Origin: Thermothelomyces thermophilus ATCC 42464
Lineage: Eukaryota > Ascomycota > Sordariomycetes > Sordariales > Chaetomiaceae
Assembly: GCF_000226095.1 (NCBI RefSeq)
Contig: NC_016477.1
Span: forward strand, 2,232,001 to 2,296,000
Direction of reading: 5' to 3'
DNA length: 64,000 nucleotides
Shown here in pieces: positions 11,121 through 21,370 of this stretch. The notes beneath the pieces were generated by a model. That model was not told where the DNA came from and ran no database searches. It saw only the letters and a program-made list of their open reading frames with translations. Made by a program: the position numbers and the translations under genes. The stretch's first letter is position 1, and each line of letters starts with the position of its first letter.

Positions 11121-14047
11121 ATCCGTTTCTCGGCCGCCTTTGCATGTTGTCCCCGATGCACTTGGTCGCCGCGCCTTGCCATCCGACGGGCTAACTTGTT
11201 CCATTTCGTTCCTGTAACTTCTCTTTTCGCCAGTTGGGCGTTGCGATCGATACAGCACCGTATTCTCGATACCTTGATTCTGCTCGCCGGTCGGTTACTT
11301 GAGCTTTTCTCGGGAGCAAGCTCCCGAGAAGGACCATGAAGCTTGACGACAGCTTCACGTATCCTCGCGTGCTCTGGCGACGACAAGTGTTTATTTCTTC
11401 TTGTTTCTCTTCTTGATTATATTGCCAGCTTATTTTCGCCAAACGCCTCCCAAGGCCCGCCAGTTTGGCCTGTTATCGATATCCGAGAGCAGCTGGCTGA
11501 GGTTTTTTTTCAGCCTTCCTCCATTCGCGTTGGGCTCATCGGAAAACCTCTGCGTTGAGATGGAGCGTTAAGCTTCTGGTCGATGGTCAGCTACGCCGTG
11601 CGCAATCGATCCCATCTCCGGATCTGAAGAGGCCGCAATGCAATCGGTCTCTTGGTTGGCGACACGTCGCGTTTTGGTGTTTCTGCTCTCGGGAGGCTCC
11701 GGTGCCAATAAATTCCCCTGGTGGATATTGTGCGTTTGGATCGGACATCCTGCATATGGCTCGCCGTAGGATTTCAAGAGGGCGGTCCAGATCGGTGTTG
11801 GCTCGGAGTTTGGTGCTGGGGCGTCAGGGATATGATCACTCTAGTCTGTGTAGTTTGGGCAGGCTCAGCCTTTTATCAGGGCCGTAGATTTGCAACCGTA
11901 GTTTCTGTTCACCGTTGATATCTTGGTTCTCAGGTTTAATATCCGCAACGGACTGCCACCGGGCAAACCGTTGTCGCTGCAGTCCCTGCCCCAATCATTG
12001 TGTTACTGCATGCCATCGTGGCATATCCGTAGTTCCTACTTGGACCCCAACATGTTGGAGCTCGGCGTTGTTTTAAGAGCAGACGCCGCAGAAAAGGTAG
12101 TGAGACAATACACCGAACTGGACATTATATTCATGCTTTCCAGCCTTTCTGCGTTGTTACCTCCCTTCTAAGTTCGAGTTTGGAAATGAGTTTTGCCTAG
12201 TATCTCATCATTCTCAGACTGAGACGAGCTCTAGGTGCCGCTGGACACTCGAGCCTATGGTGAGTTTGTGTACTTTGGGAAGCGCTGCCGTCTGGAAGTG
12301 TCTAATCCCCAATCATTGCGTAAAGCGTGCCTACGTGAGCGAGGAAAGCAAGCCGCGTAATTTGGGAGCTTGGATTATTAGCGCCTATCACCAAGCTCGT
12401 CATAGGGCTCTTTAATTCAGGATAAGCGGCAGAAATCCGGATGCTACGCAGAGTGCACTACAACTCGCTTTGAAACATCCATCACCACTGTTCATATCAT
12501 CGATTACAGCCCCATTTGTATCTCGCAACCGCCTGGATCATCGCAAAACTTGGAGGGCGGGGTTGTGCTGGTGGATGCGCGGGGTCAAGGATTGATCGAC
12601 TTGCGGCAAGTTGAAAGAAGGCTCGTGAGAAACTACGGACTTTGAAGGGGCTTGGCCGATGGCGTCCGCAATCTCTAAATCACCAGCAAATCAGACCTGT
12701 TGCAGATGCGCGCGGTCTCGCGGCGCCGTCCCAGACGCCTATTTTGCAGAAACAAAACTGAGCTACTGGATCGCGTTGGCTCGGCGCACTTTAGTCACGC
12801 CGACAACCCCAGAGGCCTTTTGTTCATGTTAATGCCGCATACTTGATACTGTATACTCCGTAATGTGGAGCAGACGCGGGGATCGCCAGGGCAGCATTGG
12901 CCTGCGGCTGCTGCAGGATTGGGGAACTCAGTGACCTGAGCACACAGGTTGGTATCGTGATAGGTAGCAAGGTGGGACAATATACTTTGCAGAGGGCGTA
13001 GCAACTGCCGCCAATGGGAGCGTCTTGTGCTGGTAATTACCATGTAAGAACAGTATGTCGGGTACTTGGGCCGTTCGTGTGTGTGGACGTGGTCGCAAGT
13101 GGCTTTGATGGAGGCGGCACTACAGGGTACTCAGCCATGTCAAGTTCCCCTCTAGCAGTTGGTTGTTGAGTGACATCACTTGAGGCACGTGAATCCGAGA
13201 ACGAGACGCCTGTTCCTGACAACCGATCGGAGTAGCCAAGCACAATAACGCTTGTAGGGATGTGCTTCGAGGACGCGACAGCCATCTCCCTCATGAAAAA
13301 CCAAACACTCCCTGGGATCATGTTCTCGATCTCAACTTCTTGTAAGTTCTGCCGTGTGATTGACTCAGCCAGGTTTAATCCAAGCCAGCAGGAGCTGGAT
13401 TCCCCTGTTTGGTTTAGCGCAGAATCCAAGCCGGCCGTGCCCTTCTTTATGTAAGAGCTTGGCCTGGGTCGTTGCCCCTGGTCGAGTTGCCTCCTCCCCG
13501 CCGCCCACATTCTGCGCAATCCGTTGTCGGGCCTTCGACTCTCGACGCCATTGCTAACGACGAACTTGCCTAGAAGCAGCGATCACCTGTGACGAGTTTA
13601 ACGTGCTTGAAGTGCGTGGTAGAACAAATTAACAAGGAACTGTTCCCGCGACAACAGGCACTGGACTGCACGACGAGCACTGCAGCCAAAGAGAAACTGG
13701 CGCACGTTTTCTGGCGTCAGCACCCCACGCCATCAAATCGCCCGCCAGATCCTCGGACACAACGAGGGATCCAACAAGCAGTGCCCGAGGCAGCCCGAGG
13801 GGGATAAAAAAGCCCTGACAAACATTTGAGGGCGCCAAAGAGGAGGAAACTACCCTGTCATCGCTGCGCATCCGCTCGGCAGCGGGACACTGGCCGATTG
13901 TTCGTTACACTGATTTAAAGCCAACCGGTGGACTGGTGTGACGCATAAAGTGCTGGCTGAAGCAAACAGCCCATCACTGACTGTCTTGCGCTGCGAAATT
14001 CGAGTCTGCACCCGGATTGCCCGGCCCCAGGGCCCGCACCTGACACC
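11121..14047. other. Long intergenic region
   Basis: Nearly 3 kb without a supported gene. The left end is the 3' UTR of the THP3-like gene and contains a perfect hairpin at 11307-11330. The right end is the BEM1 promoter, with a GGATAAAAAAG stretch near 13802. A TACTCCGTA word is at 12854. Open frames at 11923-12171 (+) and 13037-13519 (-) have no domain or codon signal. Confidence 0.55.
11307..11330. repeat. Perfect 11-bp inverted repeat with 2-nt spacer
   Basis: TTCTCGGGAGC, AA, then its exact reverse complement. It lies 187 nt after the THP3-like stop codon, so it would form a strong hairpin in the 3' UTR or act as a DNA palindrome. Confidence 0.8.
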
Positions 14048-16306
14048 ATGAAGGTACGTCATCCCAGCTGGCTGCTGCCGGCAACGAATACTGTCCTTTC
14101 ACGATTCGCTTGTCTTTCGGCTTGGGACGTCAGGGGACACGAACGCGGCGCCAGCGCTAGCTGCCTGCCGTCCAACATTGCCCAACCTTGAGAGTCTGTT
14201 GGGACGTCATCGTTGCTTGCGCGACGCAAGCAATTGCGGGCTCTTGCTGGTGTCGATTTCTCTTTTGGCGCAACTTGGATCTACCACAGGGGAATGGTAG
14301 ATCACGGCTCTCAAAACCTACGTCAATTGCTGACCGCGATGCGTGCTCTCAAGGCTTTACGGATAGGGAGACGGTCCATCAAGGACGAAAAGGGCAAGCC
14401 GCATATCAGCATCCCGCAGAAATCTGCAGTCGCCATCGTTCCTCCCAAGAAGGTGCGTTACTGAGATAGATCATCGCTCCGTCCTTGAAGCCCTCAGCAC
14501 GCAAAGCCCCCCTCACTGTGGGCCTCCGCACCCACAAGCATACTGACGCAGTCGGTGCCGGAAAGGTCATCCGGGCGCTTTACGACTATACCGCCCAGAG
14601 TCCGCAAGAGCTGAGTTTTTCGCGCGGCGATTTTTTCCACGTTATCGGGCGGGAAAACGACCCAGACTGGTATGAGGCATGCAACCCCGCACTGCCTGAC
14701 GCCCGCGGCCTGGTGCCGGTAAGCTTCTTCCAAGCTCTCGGTCGCAACGAACGCGACAGCGGCCAGTCGCAGCCGGACAGTGCGCAATCGGCGAAACACC
14801 CCGACCATGATTCCGGTTACGGCGAAGCACCGGCGGCGGTTACTCCATCGGCCCCCGCCAGCCAGCGGAACTCGAAGTCGAGCGGCAAACCCGGAGCTAT
14901 GGTCTACGGCGTTGTTGTCTACGATTTTCATGCTGAGCGAGGCGATGAGCTGGAGGCCAAGGCGGGCGAGGCGATCATCGTCATCGCGCAGTCAAACCCC
15001 GAGTGGTTCGTCGCAAAGCCCATCGGAAGGCTCGGCGGTCCCGGCTTGATTCCCGTCTCGTTTGTAGAGATTAGGGACATGGCAACCAACACCCCGGTTG
15101 CTAATCCCCAGGAAGCGGTGCGGAAAGCGGGCATTCCCAAGGTCGAGGAGTGGAAGAAGATGGCTGCCGATTATAAGAACTCAAGCATCACACTCGGGAA
15201 GTTCGAAACGGGAACTCAGGCGCAACCGATCGAGCAGGGAATGGAGCGCATGAGCCTCCAGCAATCTAGCGGGCGAGTGAGCCAAAACTCGGGGTCCAAT
15301 ATGGTGAGTTGCCGTCACGCTCGCTGGATAGTGGCGTTTTGGACAGCCAGCTCACGAACAATATCAGCAGCAGCAAGCTCAGCAGGGTGGCTACGTTACG
15401 CAGCAGAGCCCTGTTCAGCAAACCCAGCCGTCGCTGCAGAACTCGCAGCTGCCCGCGCCCGTCTCAGCCCGCATTCCCAGGTACTGCTTTGCGGAAGACA
15501 AGTACTGGTTCGTTATTGAAGCCGAACTGGAGGACGGCAGAACCTGGGAGCTGGCACGATATTACGAAGATTTTTACGACTTCCAGATCGCGCTCCTGAC
15601 CGAATTTCCTGTGGAGGCCGGAACTACCGGGAAGAAGCAGCGGACGCTTCCCTACATGCCGGGTCCCGTCAACTACGTGACCGATGCCATTACGGAAGGG
15701 CGCCGCCACAACCTCGATGCCTATGTTAAGAATCTACTTGCACAACCGCCATACATATCAAAATGCAACCTGGTCAGGCAGTTTTTCGCCCCAAGGGAGG
15801 GTGATTACGAAATTGATCCGAGCACGCTCGACGAGGAATACCGCCTATCAGCCGGCTCGCGGCCCTCATCTGCCGATTCACCCGCCAACTCCGCTTCACG
15901 CCAGCCGTCCCAGCAAAACCTGGGCGGTTCCGGCTACGGCAACCTTGGCGGCGCTCGCCAACCCGGCCAGCAACAGCAACAGCAACAACCGCCCATGGCA
16001 CGTCAAGTCTCCTCTCTCTCGCAACCATCCCAGAGCTCCCTCTCGCCTGGAATGCAGACAGCTGGGTCCTTCATGAAGGTTAAGCTCAGCTACAATGGGG
16101 ATATCATTGCCATCAAGGTGCCCACCGACGTTACGTTTGAGAGTCTGTATGACAAGATTGTCGACCGCCTCAAGATCCCGCCTGGCGAGGAGCCCCAGTT
16201 ATCGTACAAGGACGAGGCGACAGGCGACAAGCCTCCGCTGATGAGCAATCATGACTTGGACGTGGCGCTGCAGAGGAACGAGAAACTGCTGTTGTATGTT
16301 GAGTAA
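14048..16306 (+). CDS. BEM1: Polarity scaffold Bem1/Scd2 (SH3-SH3-PX-PB1)
   Basis: Four exons (14048-14053, 14354-14452, 14566-15303, 15368-16306) encode 593 aa. Bem1 scaffolds Cdc42, its GEF Cdc24 and PAK kinases at growing tips and also supports fungal NADPH oxidase. SH3-1 starts at VIRALYDYTAQSPQELSF (residue 36), SH3-2 at MVYGVVVYDFHAERGDEL, the PX domain spans PRYCFAEDKYWFVIEA to ISKCNLVRQFFAPREGD, and the C-terminal PB1 spans FMKVKLSYNGDI to LLLYVE. The first exon is only ATGAAG; the start was chosen because the family begins MKALRRSIK and the splice regenerates it. An alternative in-frame ATG at 14339 lies inside intron 1 by this model. Intron 1 is long (300 nt). The exon 4 acceptor sits in a CAG repeat, so its exact position may vary by one or more Gln. 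Confidence 0.92.
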
Positions 16307-17759
16307 CGGGGCGCTAGTGGTGGGTTCAACCTAACTCGGGTGGGTTCGGGGGCTTTATCACTTCTATTTCGATGATTTATCTCTTTCGGAGGTGCCGGGG
16401 TTTCACCTTTTCTCTTTTTTGCTTCTTACTATGGCCTTTTCTCTGTGCTGTGCCTTTTCCCCATCAAAGTATACCCGACTTTGTCTTTGTTCCAATCTTG
16501 TGTACTGCGATGTCGGATGACTGATCTGTTTGTTTGTTTTTCTCTGGCTTGTTGCGATGGTTTCATGAGGGCTGGGATGGAAGGAAAAGGGATGGAGAAC
16601 CAATGGATCAAAGGATGACGAGTAGGTGTAGTGGATCATCCCTCTACCGACGACAGTTTCCCGGGATGTTGTTCCACGGCGGCACTTGCTTGGATCCCCA
16701 GATATACGCAGTCGAAGGGGTTGCTGGGAAGTGGTGCGGTGCTTGAACGGTGAAATCGAATAACGGCACGGCCCGGGTTTCCGGCCTTCTTCTTTGCAAC
16801 CCCTATTTGGACAAAGGGCGGAGGTTCTGATGTTGACCATGGGTTTCGGAGCGGGATCGAGGAAGAAGAAGGGATGAAGGGGAGGAGGTTGGAGCGGGAA
16901 GCGCCTGTGGGGTCGGCAGGGGGGGATCTCTGAAGTTTGGAAATGCCGGGGGTGAGCGGTGGGAATGACGAATGACTTGGCAGGAAGGAAATGACCGGGA
17001 TGGATGGATGGATGGATGACTTTGATGGCCGTATGAGCGTACGGATATTGGTGTGGGCAATCAAAAATGCTGGTGAGGAGCTGAGTCCCGAGTCTCATGT
17101 TCCTGGGTGTTATTGAGGCTTTCGCGTGTCCTCTTTTCGGGAGCGGAAAAGAGTTTTGTCCTACTCTGTCTCGAACTGGGTTGGATTCGGGTAGAGATGT
17201 AAGGATAGGTCAGGTAAGCTTGGGATCTTTCCAACATTAGATCGTCATCATATCCTGCCTGGATCACGGGTTGCGCGGTATAGTGGCATCATCCTTGGGC
17301 AAAAAGTTTTGAGACTTCGCTCCTTAGATCTGGAGAGTCACCCGATTCCTACACCAACTGCAATTCTGAGAGCGCTGTTGAACCGGATCACCACGCACCA
17401 ATGTCTCAACGCAAGCAAAATTGAAATGGTGAGAACGTGTCAATCAGTATCGGTATATTGCGGGTACGCAAGCAGCAGCAGAGATGACAAAAGCGCAAAC
17501 CCCGTCCAAGGTCCCCGTCCGATCCGTACCAGGAAAAAAAACCGTCAACCCCCTTTGCCTCCCGAGCGCCTTGAAGGTAGTGAACTGGTGGTATATAAGA
17601 ACATGAAGAAGCTCGAACAGTCGAAAAGCCCGGATGCACAAAACCGCTCTTCCCTCTGACTCAAAAAACAACAAGTGCCAGCCTCGTTCGACAGTTTCTC
17701 CTCCGCTGACAACTCTCTTCGCCTTTTCGAGACGGACTCGAGCAGTTCCTTTTTCCCTT
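16307..17759. other. Convergent intergenic region with a GGAT microsatellite
   Basis: BEM1 and the CENP-B-like gene converge here. A short (GGAT)n tract lies at about 16998-17018. A 231-codon minus-strand open frame (16403-17098) has low-complexity His/Pro/Ser/Arg content and no domain; I regard it as chance. Confidence 0.55.
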
Positions 17760-19145
17760 TTATACGATGACGTGCGTGGACATGTGCTCAACGGCCTCCT
17801 TGATCGTCCTCAGCATCCGCTGGTTCAGGCAGAACGGACACCGCACAGGGCGATCGTTGACCGAGACCGGCCCGCCGCTCGGGATGGGCGTCAGCGTCAG
17901 ATCCTCGCCGCCGGAGCCGGCCCCGACGGCCGACCCGGAAGCGGCCGGGGGCGGTGTCGGGGCGATGAAGCGGGGGCCGGCTGCTGTCGCGGACGGCGTC
18001 GAGCCGGGAGCACCGGCGGCGCCGGCGCCGGCGCCGGCACCAGCAACGCCGCCATTGCCAGCGCTGGGCGGCGGGCCGACGCTCGCCCTCGCGGCGCTGA
18101 CGGGCGTCGAGATGGCGTTGACCGCGGCCACCGCCTGTTGCGCGTAGGCCTGGCCGGCGGCGAGGCTCCCCGGGGGGGGCAAGCCGCGCTCGGAGCGCTC
18201 GCGCGCCTCGCGCTCGGCGGCGGCCTGGGCCTCGGCGTCGGCTTCCTCCTGCTGCAGGGCGTGTAGGGCGTTCTGTAGGACGACCTCCGGGTCTTCGTCC
18301 GCGTTGTACATGGGCGTGTCGCCGTTGGGGTGGTGGACTCCCGGATGCTGCTGGGGCGGCTGCTGATGTTGTTGCTGCTGCTGTTGTTGTTGTTGATGTG
18401 GGGTGGAGGGGGCGGCGGCAACACCGGCCTGGGGGTTCTCCATCCGGCGGACGATCTCGTCGCGCACGCGGGCGCAGACGGCGAGGGACGCCTCGACGCC
18501 GACGACCCGCTGGACTGCCTCGCGGATGGCGGCGGGCGAGACGTCGGGCGTGACGTTCATGAAGCGGGGGACGGCGTCGACTAGGTAGGGTATGTCGTCG
18601 GCCGCGTTCTGGACGGAGCCGTGGCGGCGCTGGCGGCGGATCAGCAGGCCGTAGCGCTTCTTGAAGCGATGGATCCAGCCGGGCGAGAACTCGGGCGGGG
18701 TCTCATCCTTGTAGCGCGGAAGCTGGGTGAAGATGCTCTTTGCCTTCTCGGCCAGTTCGTCGTTTGATGGGATGCGGCCCGAGTTCACCGTCGTTTGGTG
18801 CCACAACAAGACGAGCCTTTCCACGTCGGGCCAATTGCCGAAACGCAGGCGCGAGCCCGACAGCTGGGTGTCGCCATCGAGCCGGGCATATTTTGGGGAG
18901 AGCGAGTGGGAGACGGTCGATTGCGAGATGGTTTGGTTGTACTGGCTCTGGAACCAGTCGATGCAGGCTTTGTGGCTCGGGCGCACCGGTTGCGAGGAAG
19001 CCCAGCGCCTCAGGGCCCGGCGCTGATCAAGGGTCAGGGAATGTCTTTCCTTTGCAGGCGTCGGCGTCGGCGTCGGCGTCTGCGCGGTCGTTGTTGTTGT
19101 TGTCGTCGTCGTCGTAACAGCGGGCGCAATCTCGGCCGACGACAT
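17760..19145 (-). CDS. CENP-B/Abp1-type DNA-binding protein with C2H2 tail
   Basis: Single-exon frame of 461 aa. After a Thr-rich start, residues of about 35-170 form two helix-turn-helix units: an ARS-binding-protein-1/CENP-B N-terminal type (LTLDQRRALRRWASSQ...SQSTVSHSLSPKYARL) and a CENPB/Tc5-type HTH (RLVLLWHQTTVNSGRIPSNDEL...FSPGWIHRFKKRYGL). This architecture descends from pogo-like transposases, but no DDE catalytic domain follows. Instead there is a Gln/His tract, a long Ala/Gly/Pro linker and a C-terminal CPFC...EHMSTH C2H2-like finger. It is probably a domesticated chromatin or origin-binding factor; fission yeast Abp1 and Cbh1 are the nearest named relatives, but those keep a DDE-derived region. 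Strong GC bias makes the opposite strand open by chance. The start ATG precedes the family-conserved region by about 35 residues. Confidence 0.82.
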   Translation of the reverse strand: MSSAEIAPAVTTTTTTTTTTAQTPTPTPTPAKERHSLTLDQRRALRRWASSQPVRPSHKACIDWFQSQYNQTISQSTVSHSLSPKYARLDGDTQLSGSRLRFGNWPDVERLVLLWHQTTVNSGRIPSNDELAEKAKSIFTQLPRYKDETPPEFSPGWIHRFKKRYGLLIRRQRRHGSVQNAADDIPYLVDAVPRFMNVTPDVSPAAIREAVQRVVGVEASLAVCARVRDEIVRRMENPQAGVAAAPSTPHQQQQQQQQQHQQPPQQHPGVHHPNGDTPMYNADEDPEVVLQNALHALQQEEADAEAQAAAEREARERSERGLPPPGSLAAGQAYAQQAVAAVNAISTPVSAARASVGPPPSAGNGGVAGAGAGAGAAGAPGSTPSATAAGPRFIAPTPPPAASGSAVGAGSGGEDLTLTPIPSGGPVSVNDRPVRCPFCLNQRMLRTIKEAVEHMSTHVIV

Positions 19146-19802
19146 GGCGACGCGACGGAACGCAACAGGCGCGTTGGGCAGATCGACTCTTGGCGGAGGA
19201 ACACCCCGAGTTGTGATTGCGAGGCTTGGCTTATAGTGAGTTAGTTGGAATCGAATATGGCGGTTTGTGATCGTTGTAAAAGGGCGAGAGGAGTGGGAAA
19301 CGCCGGGTTAGCCAGAACCTTTTTGGAAAAGCGGGGAGCTGTGCGCGGGGCCTCGACCCGGTTTGTTCGCTAGCGGGTTATTAACTAATCCTTACACTAG
19401 TCCTGCACACGTGAGGGTGGGCAAACAACCAGGTATCTGAGACCCCGAATCCTTTTTGCTTCAAATTTCTAAGCTTGTTTTACTCTCCGTTCAGTCCTCT
19501 TCCTTGGTTGCCCTTCTCACTCCCCTTCTCCTCCTTCTCCTGTTACTCCGATTTCACCTGTTCCTCTTCATTTATCTATATCTCCAGTTCAAAGTCAGAG
19601 AGGTCACAGGTATCACCGCTAATCGTTTGGCTTGCGCTTCTTTCGTTATTTGAGCCCTTTCATATTACATACATAGGGTTGGGGTAAATATCAGAACCAT
19701 GATCCGGCTAAAAAAGGTAACGAGGGTATTCACGCTGTCCAGCCTTCTTTCAGCAACGTGAAACAGATTGGGAGCGTGAATGCCACAGTGAGCGACGTCG
19801 GT

Positions 19803-19818
19803 AAGTCACTAAGCACCT

Positions 19819-19853
<35 letters not shown>

Positions 19854-20144
19854 GGCGTCAGTATGATTTTAATCAACACAGAATGAGAATGGCGAGACTG
19901 TTCTATCAAGCACAGCCTTTCCATTTGGAACCACATCCCCTACCGCTATTTATTTTTGATACTTATTGTCAGTATATCACATCCATTATCGTAAAAGCTT
20001 ACTATTGCTTGGGAGTTGCTTGAGCAGGAAGTTTACGGCCCAGTCCCGGCTTAGAGAGATCTGCTTCTTTGCCTCGCTCAGCTGCAACACAGGCTCGGCC
20101 GCCTTGACTTTGCGCTTCTAAACATCTTTGAGGAATAATTAATC
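19803..20144 (-). mobile_element. Poly(A)-tailed, 5'-truncated retroposed fragment
   Basis: Read on the minus strand there is a 43-codon coding remnant (20117-19986, starting KRKVKAAEPVLQLSEAKKQ and containing SLSRDWAVNFLLKQL, ending in TAA), a short 3' tail, then a run of 30 A (19850-19821). The same 11-mer, GCGACGTCGGT, occurs at 19792-19802 and 20145-20155, flanking the unit as a target-site duplication would. Twenty nucleotides of other sequence lie between the A tract and the left copy. This fits a truncated LINE insertion or a processed retrocopy of a host mRNA. I do not recognise the protein remnant. Confidence 0.5.
19821..19850. repeat. Homopolymer T(30) / A(30)
   Basis: Thirty consecutive T on the plus strand. 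It reads as a poly(A) tail on the minus strand behind the coding remnant that ends at 19986. Confidence 0.9.
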
Positions 20145-20468
20145 GCGACGTCGGTGCCAAACTTCCTATACTTTGATCAGAGCTTAACGATGCCTAAATG
20201 GACCTTGCTGCCTTTGCGCTTTCGCAAGATACAAACTTATACTCCTACACACAAAGTGGATGTCGTACCAAGGGTTCCAGCTTCAATGTTTGCTCTATCC
20301 TTCTTTTCAGTAGAGGTATTGTTGGCCATGGCGTGTTTGTGTTCGAGCCCTCGAGATCGCAGTCGAATTACAAAATTTCTCTTCCTACCCACCGTTAAGA
20401 AATCACAAAAAATCTCGTTTGTCTCATCTCATTGACAGCTTTATCGTAATACGGACGGCGCCCCGTTC

Positions 20469-20853
20469 TCAATTCGACTTCTTGCTCGCTCCGCCCATCA
20501 TATTCTGCACCGTGCCGCCGATGCTCCCCTCCGTCGTGAACTGCTTGCCGATCACGCCCTCCTTGTCCAACGGCCTGCCGACCTTCTGGGCCGCTCCGCC
20601 GAGTGCTCCTTCGGCTGTACAGCGGTCAGGCCAGGTAAGTCAATCCCGGTCTCCTGTTCGACTCGGACCTCGGCGCGGCCCACGACGACTTACGTGTAAA
20701 CTGCTTCCCCACCGCCCCTTGCTCGTCAAAGATGCCCGGCTTGTCCTGCCCCAGATGCGAGTTTGCCGGAGTCTGAACTGCTGAGGCCTTGCCCCCTGTT
20801 GACTTTGGTCCGACGTGCGAGTCTTGAGGAGTGGTACTCGACGAGTTGGTCAT
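20469..20853 (-). CDS. Small glycine-rich repeat protein, stress/LEA-like
   Basis: Two exons (20853-20694 and 20614-20469) encode 101 aa. The intron starts GTAAGT and ends TGTACAG; the join restores a proline codon. Two related units can be seen: FDEQGAVGKQFTPEGALGG and LDKEGVIGKQFTTEGSIGG, each with an acidic turn, V/I-GKQFT and a following glycine patch. The protein is hydrophilic, has no signal peptide and ends KKSN. I recognise the pattern from small uncharacterised fungal proteins but know no tested function. The repeat style recalls hydrophilins or LEA-like desiccation proteins, which is inference from composition only. The model is well supported because the repeat is interrupted precisely by the intron. 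Confidence 0.78.
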
Positions 20854-21370
20854 GGTTAGCGAATGGCTTGAAGACGAAATGTTTGACGGCTTGCTTTAGT
20901 ATATCTTGGAACAGTCTTTCACTTGAGGAGAATTATAGGTTAAGTTTAAACAAACTTCACAAGGGAAAGCGGTTATATACCTACCTATCAATGTTATGGA
21001 GACGCCAAATGGGAGACGAAATGGTTGCGAGTAATTAGAGCAATGACATGTCCTCGATCAGCCATGATGTCATCAGGCCGGTAGTCCCCTGACCCTAGAT
21101 TCCTTCCAAAAAGACTTAATTACACGACTTAATTACACTTTTAATTAATACACTTACCAGGACAATTACTAATTACATGACAAGGGAAAACTAGGAAAAA
21201 CTACCTGACCAACGTGATGCCGTTTGTGGCAACAGAACATTGTGCCTTACGCAAGAGCTCGTGGTCCAACCGCTATCGAAACATGATTGTCCACAACTTT
21301 CGGGAACCCCTCCCCCCCCGGCCCCCTTTACCCATGGGATTGAAGCTTCTTTGCTCCTACCCAACCGTTC
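20854..21370. other. Intergenic, TTAAT-rich
   Basis: About 0.5 kb, with several ACTTAATTACA-type words between 21110 and 21190 flanked by CCTGACC words (21090 and 21203). It holds the promoter of the small gene and the 3' flank of the DUF3716 gene. Confidence 0.5.

Larger units (their letters stand above)
19146..20468. other. Intergenic region with a poly(A)-tailed insertion
   Basis: The left part is the promoter of the CENP-B-like gene. The middle (19803-20144) is the insertion described separately. The right part is the 3' flank of the small repeat-protein gene. No other gene is supported. Confidence 0.55.

Noticed and set aside
13037-13519. 160-codon minus-strand frame upstream of BEM1
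   Set aside because: No domain, and it lies in a probable promoter; its start is not conserved in any pattern I know.
14339-14464. ATG at 14339 as the BEM1 start
   Set aside because: It adds MRALK before the conserved start; the ATGAAG mini-exon gives the family N-terminus. It remains possible as an alternative start.
16403-17098. 231-codon minus-strand frame
   Set aside because: Low-complexity Pro/His/Ser content, no splice signals or domain; it sits in convergent 3' UTR space.
17634-18266. 210-codon plus-strand open frame and related frames over the CENP-B-like gene
   Set aside because: It lies antisense to a gene with clear domains; the frame is open because of extreme GC bias and the low-complexity linker.
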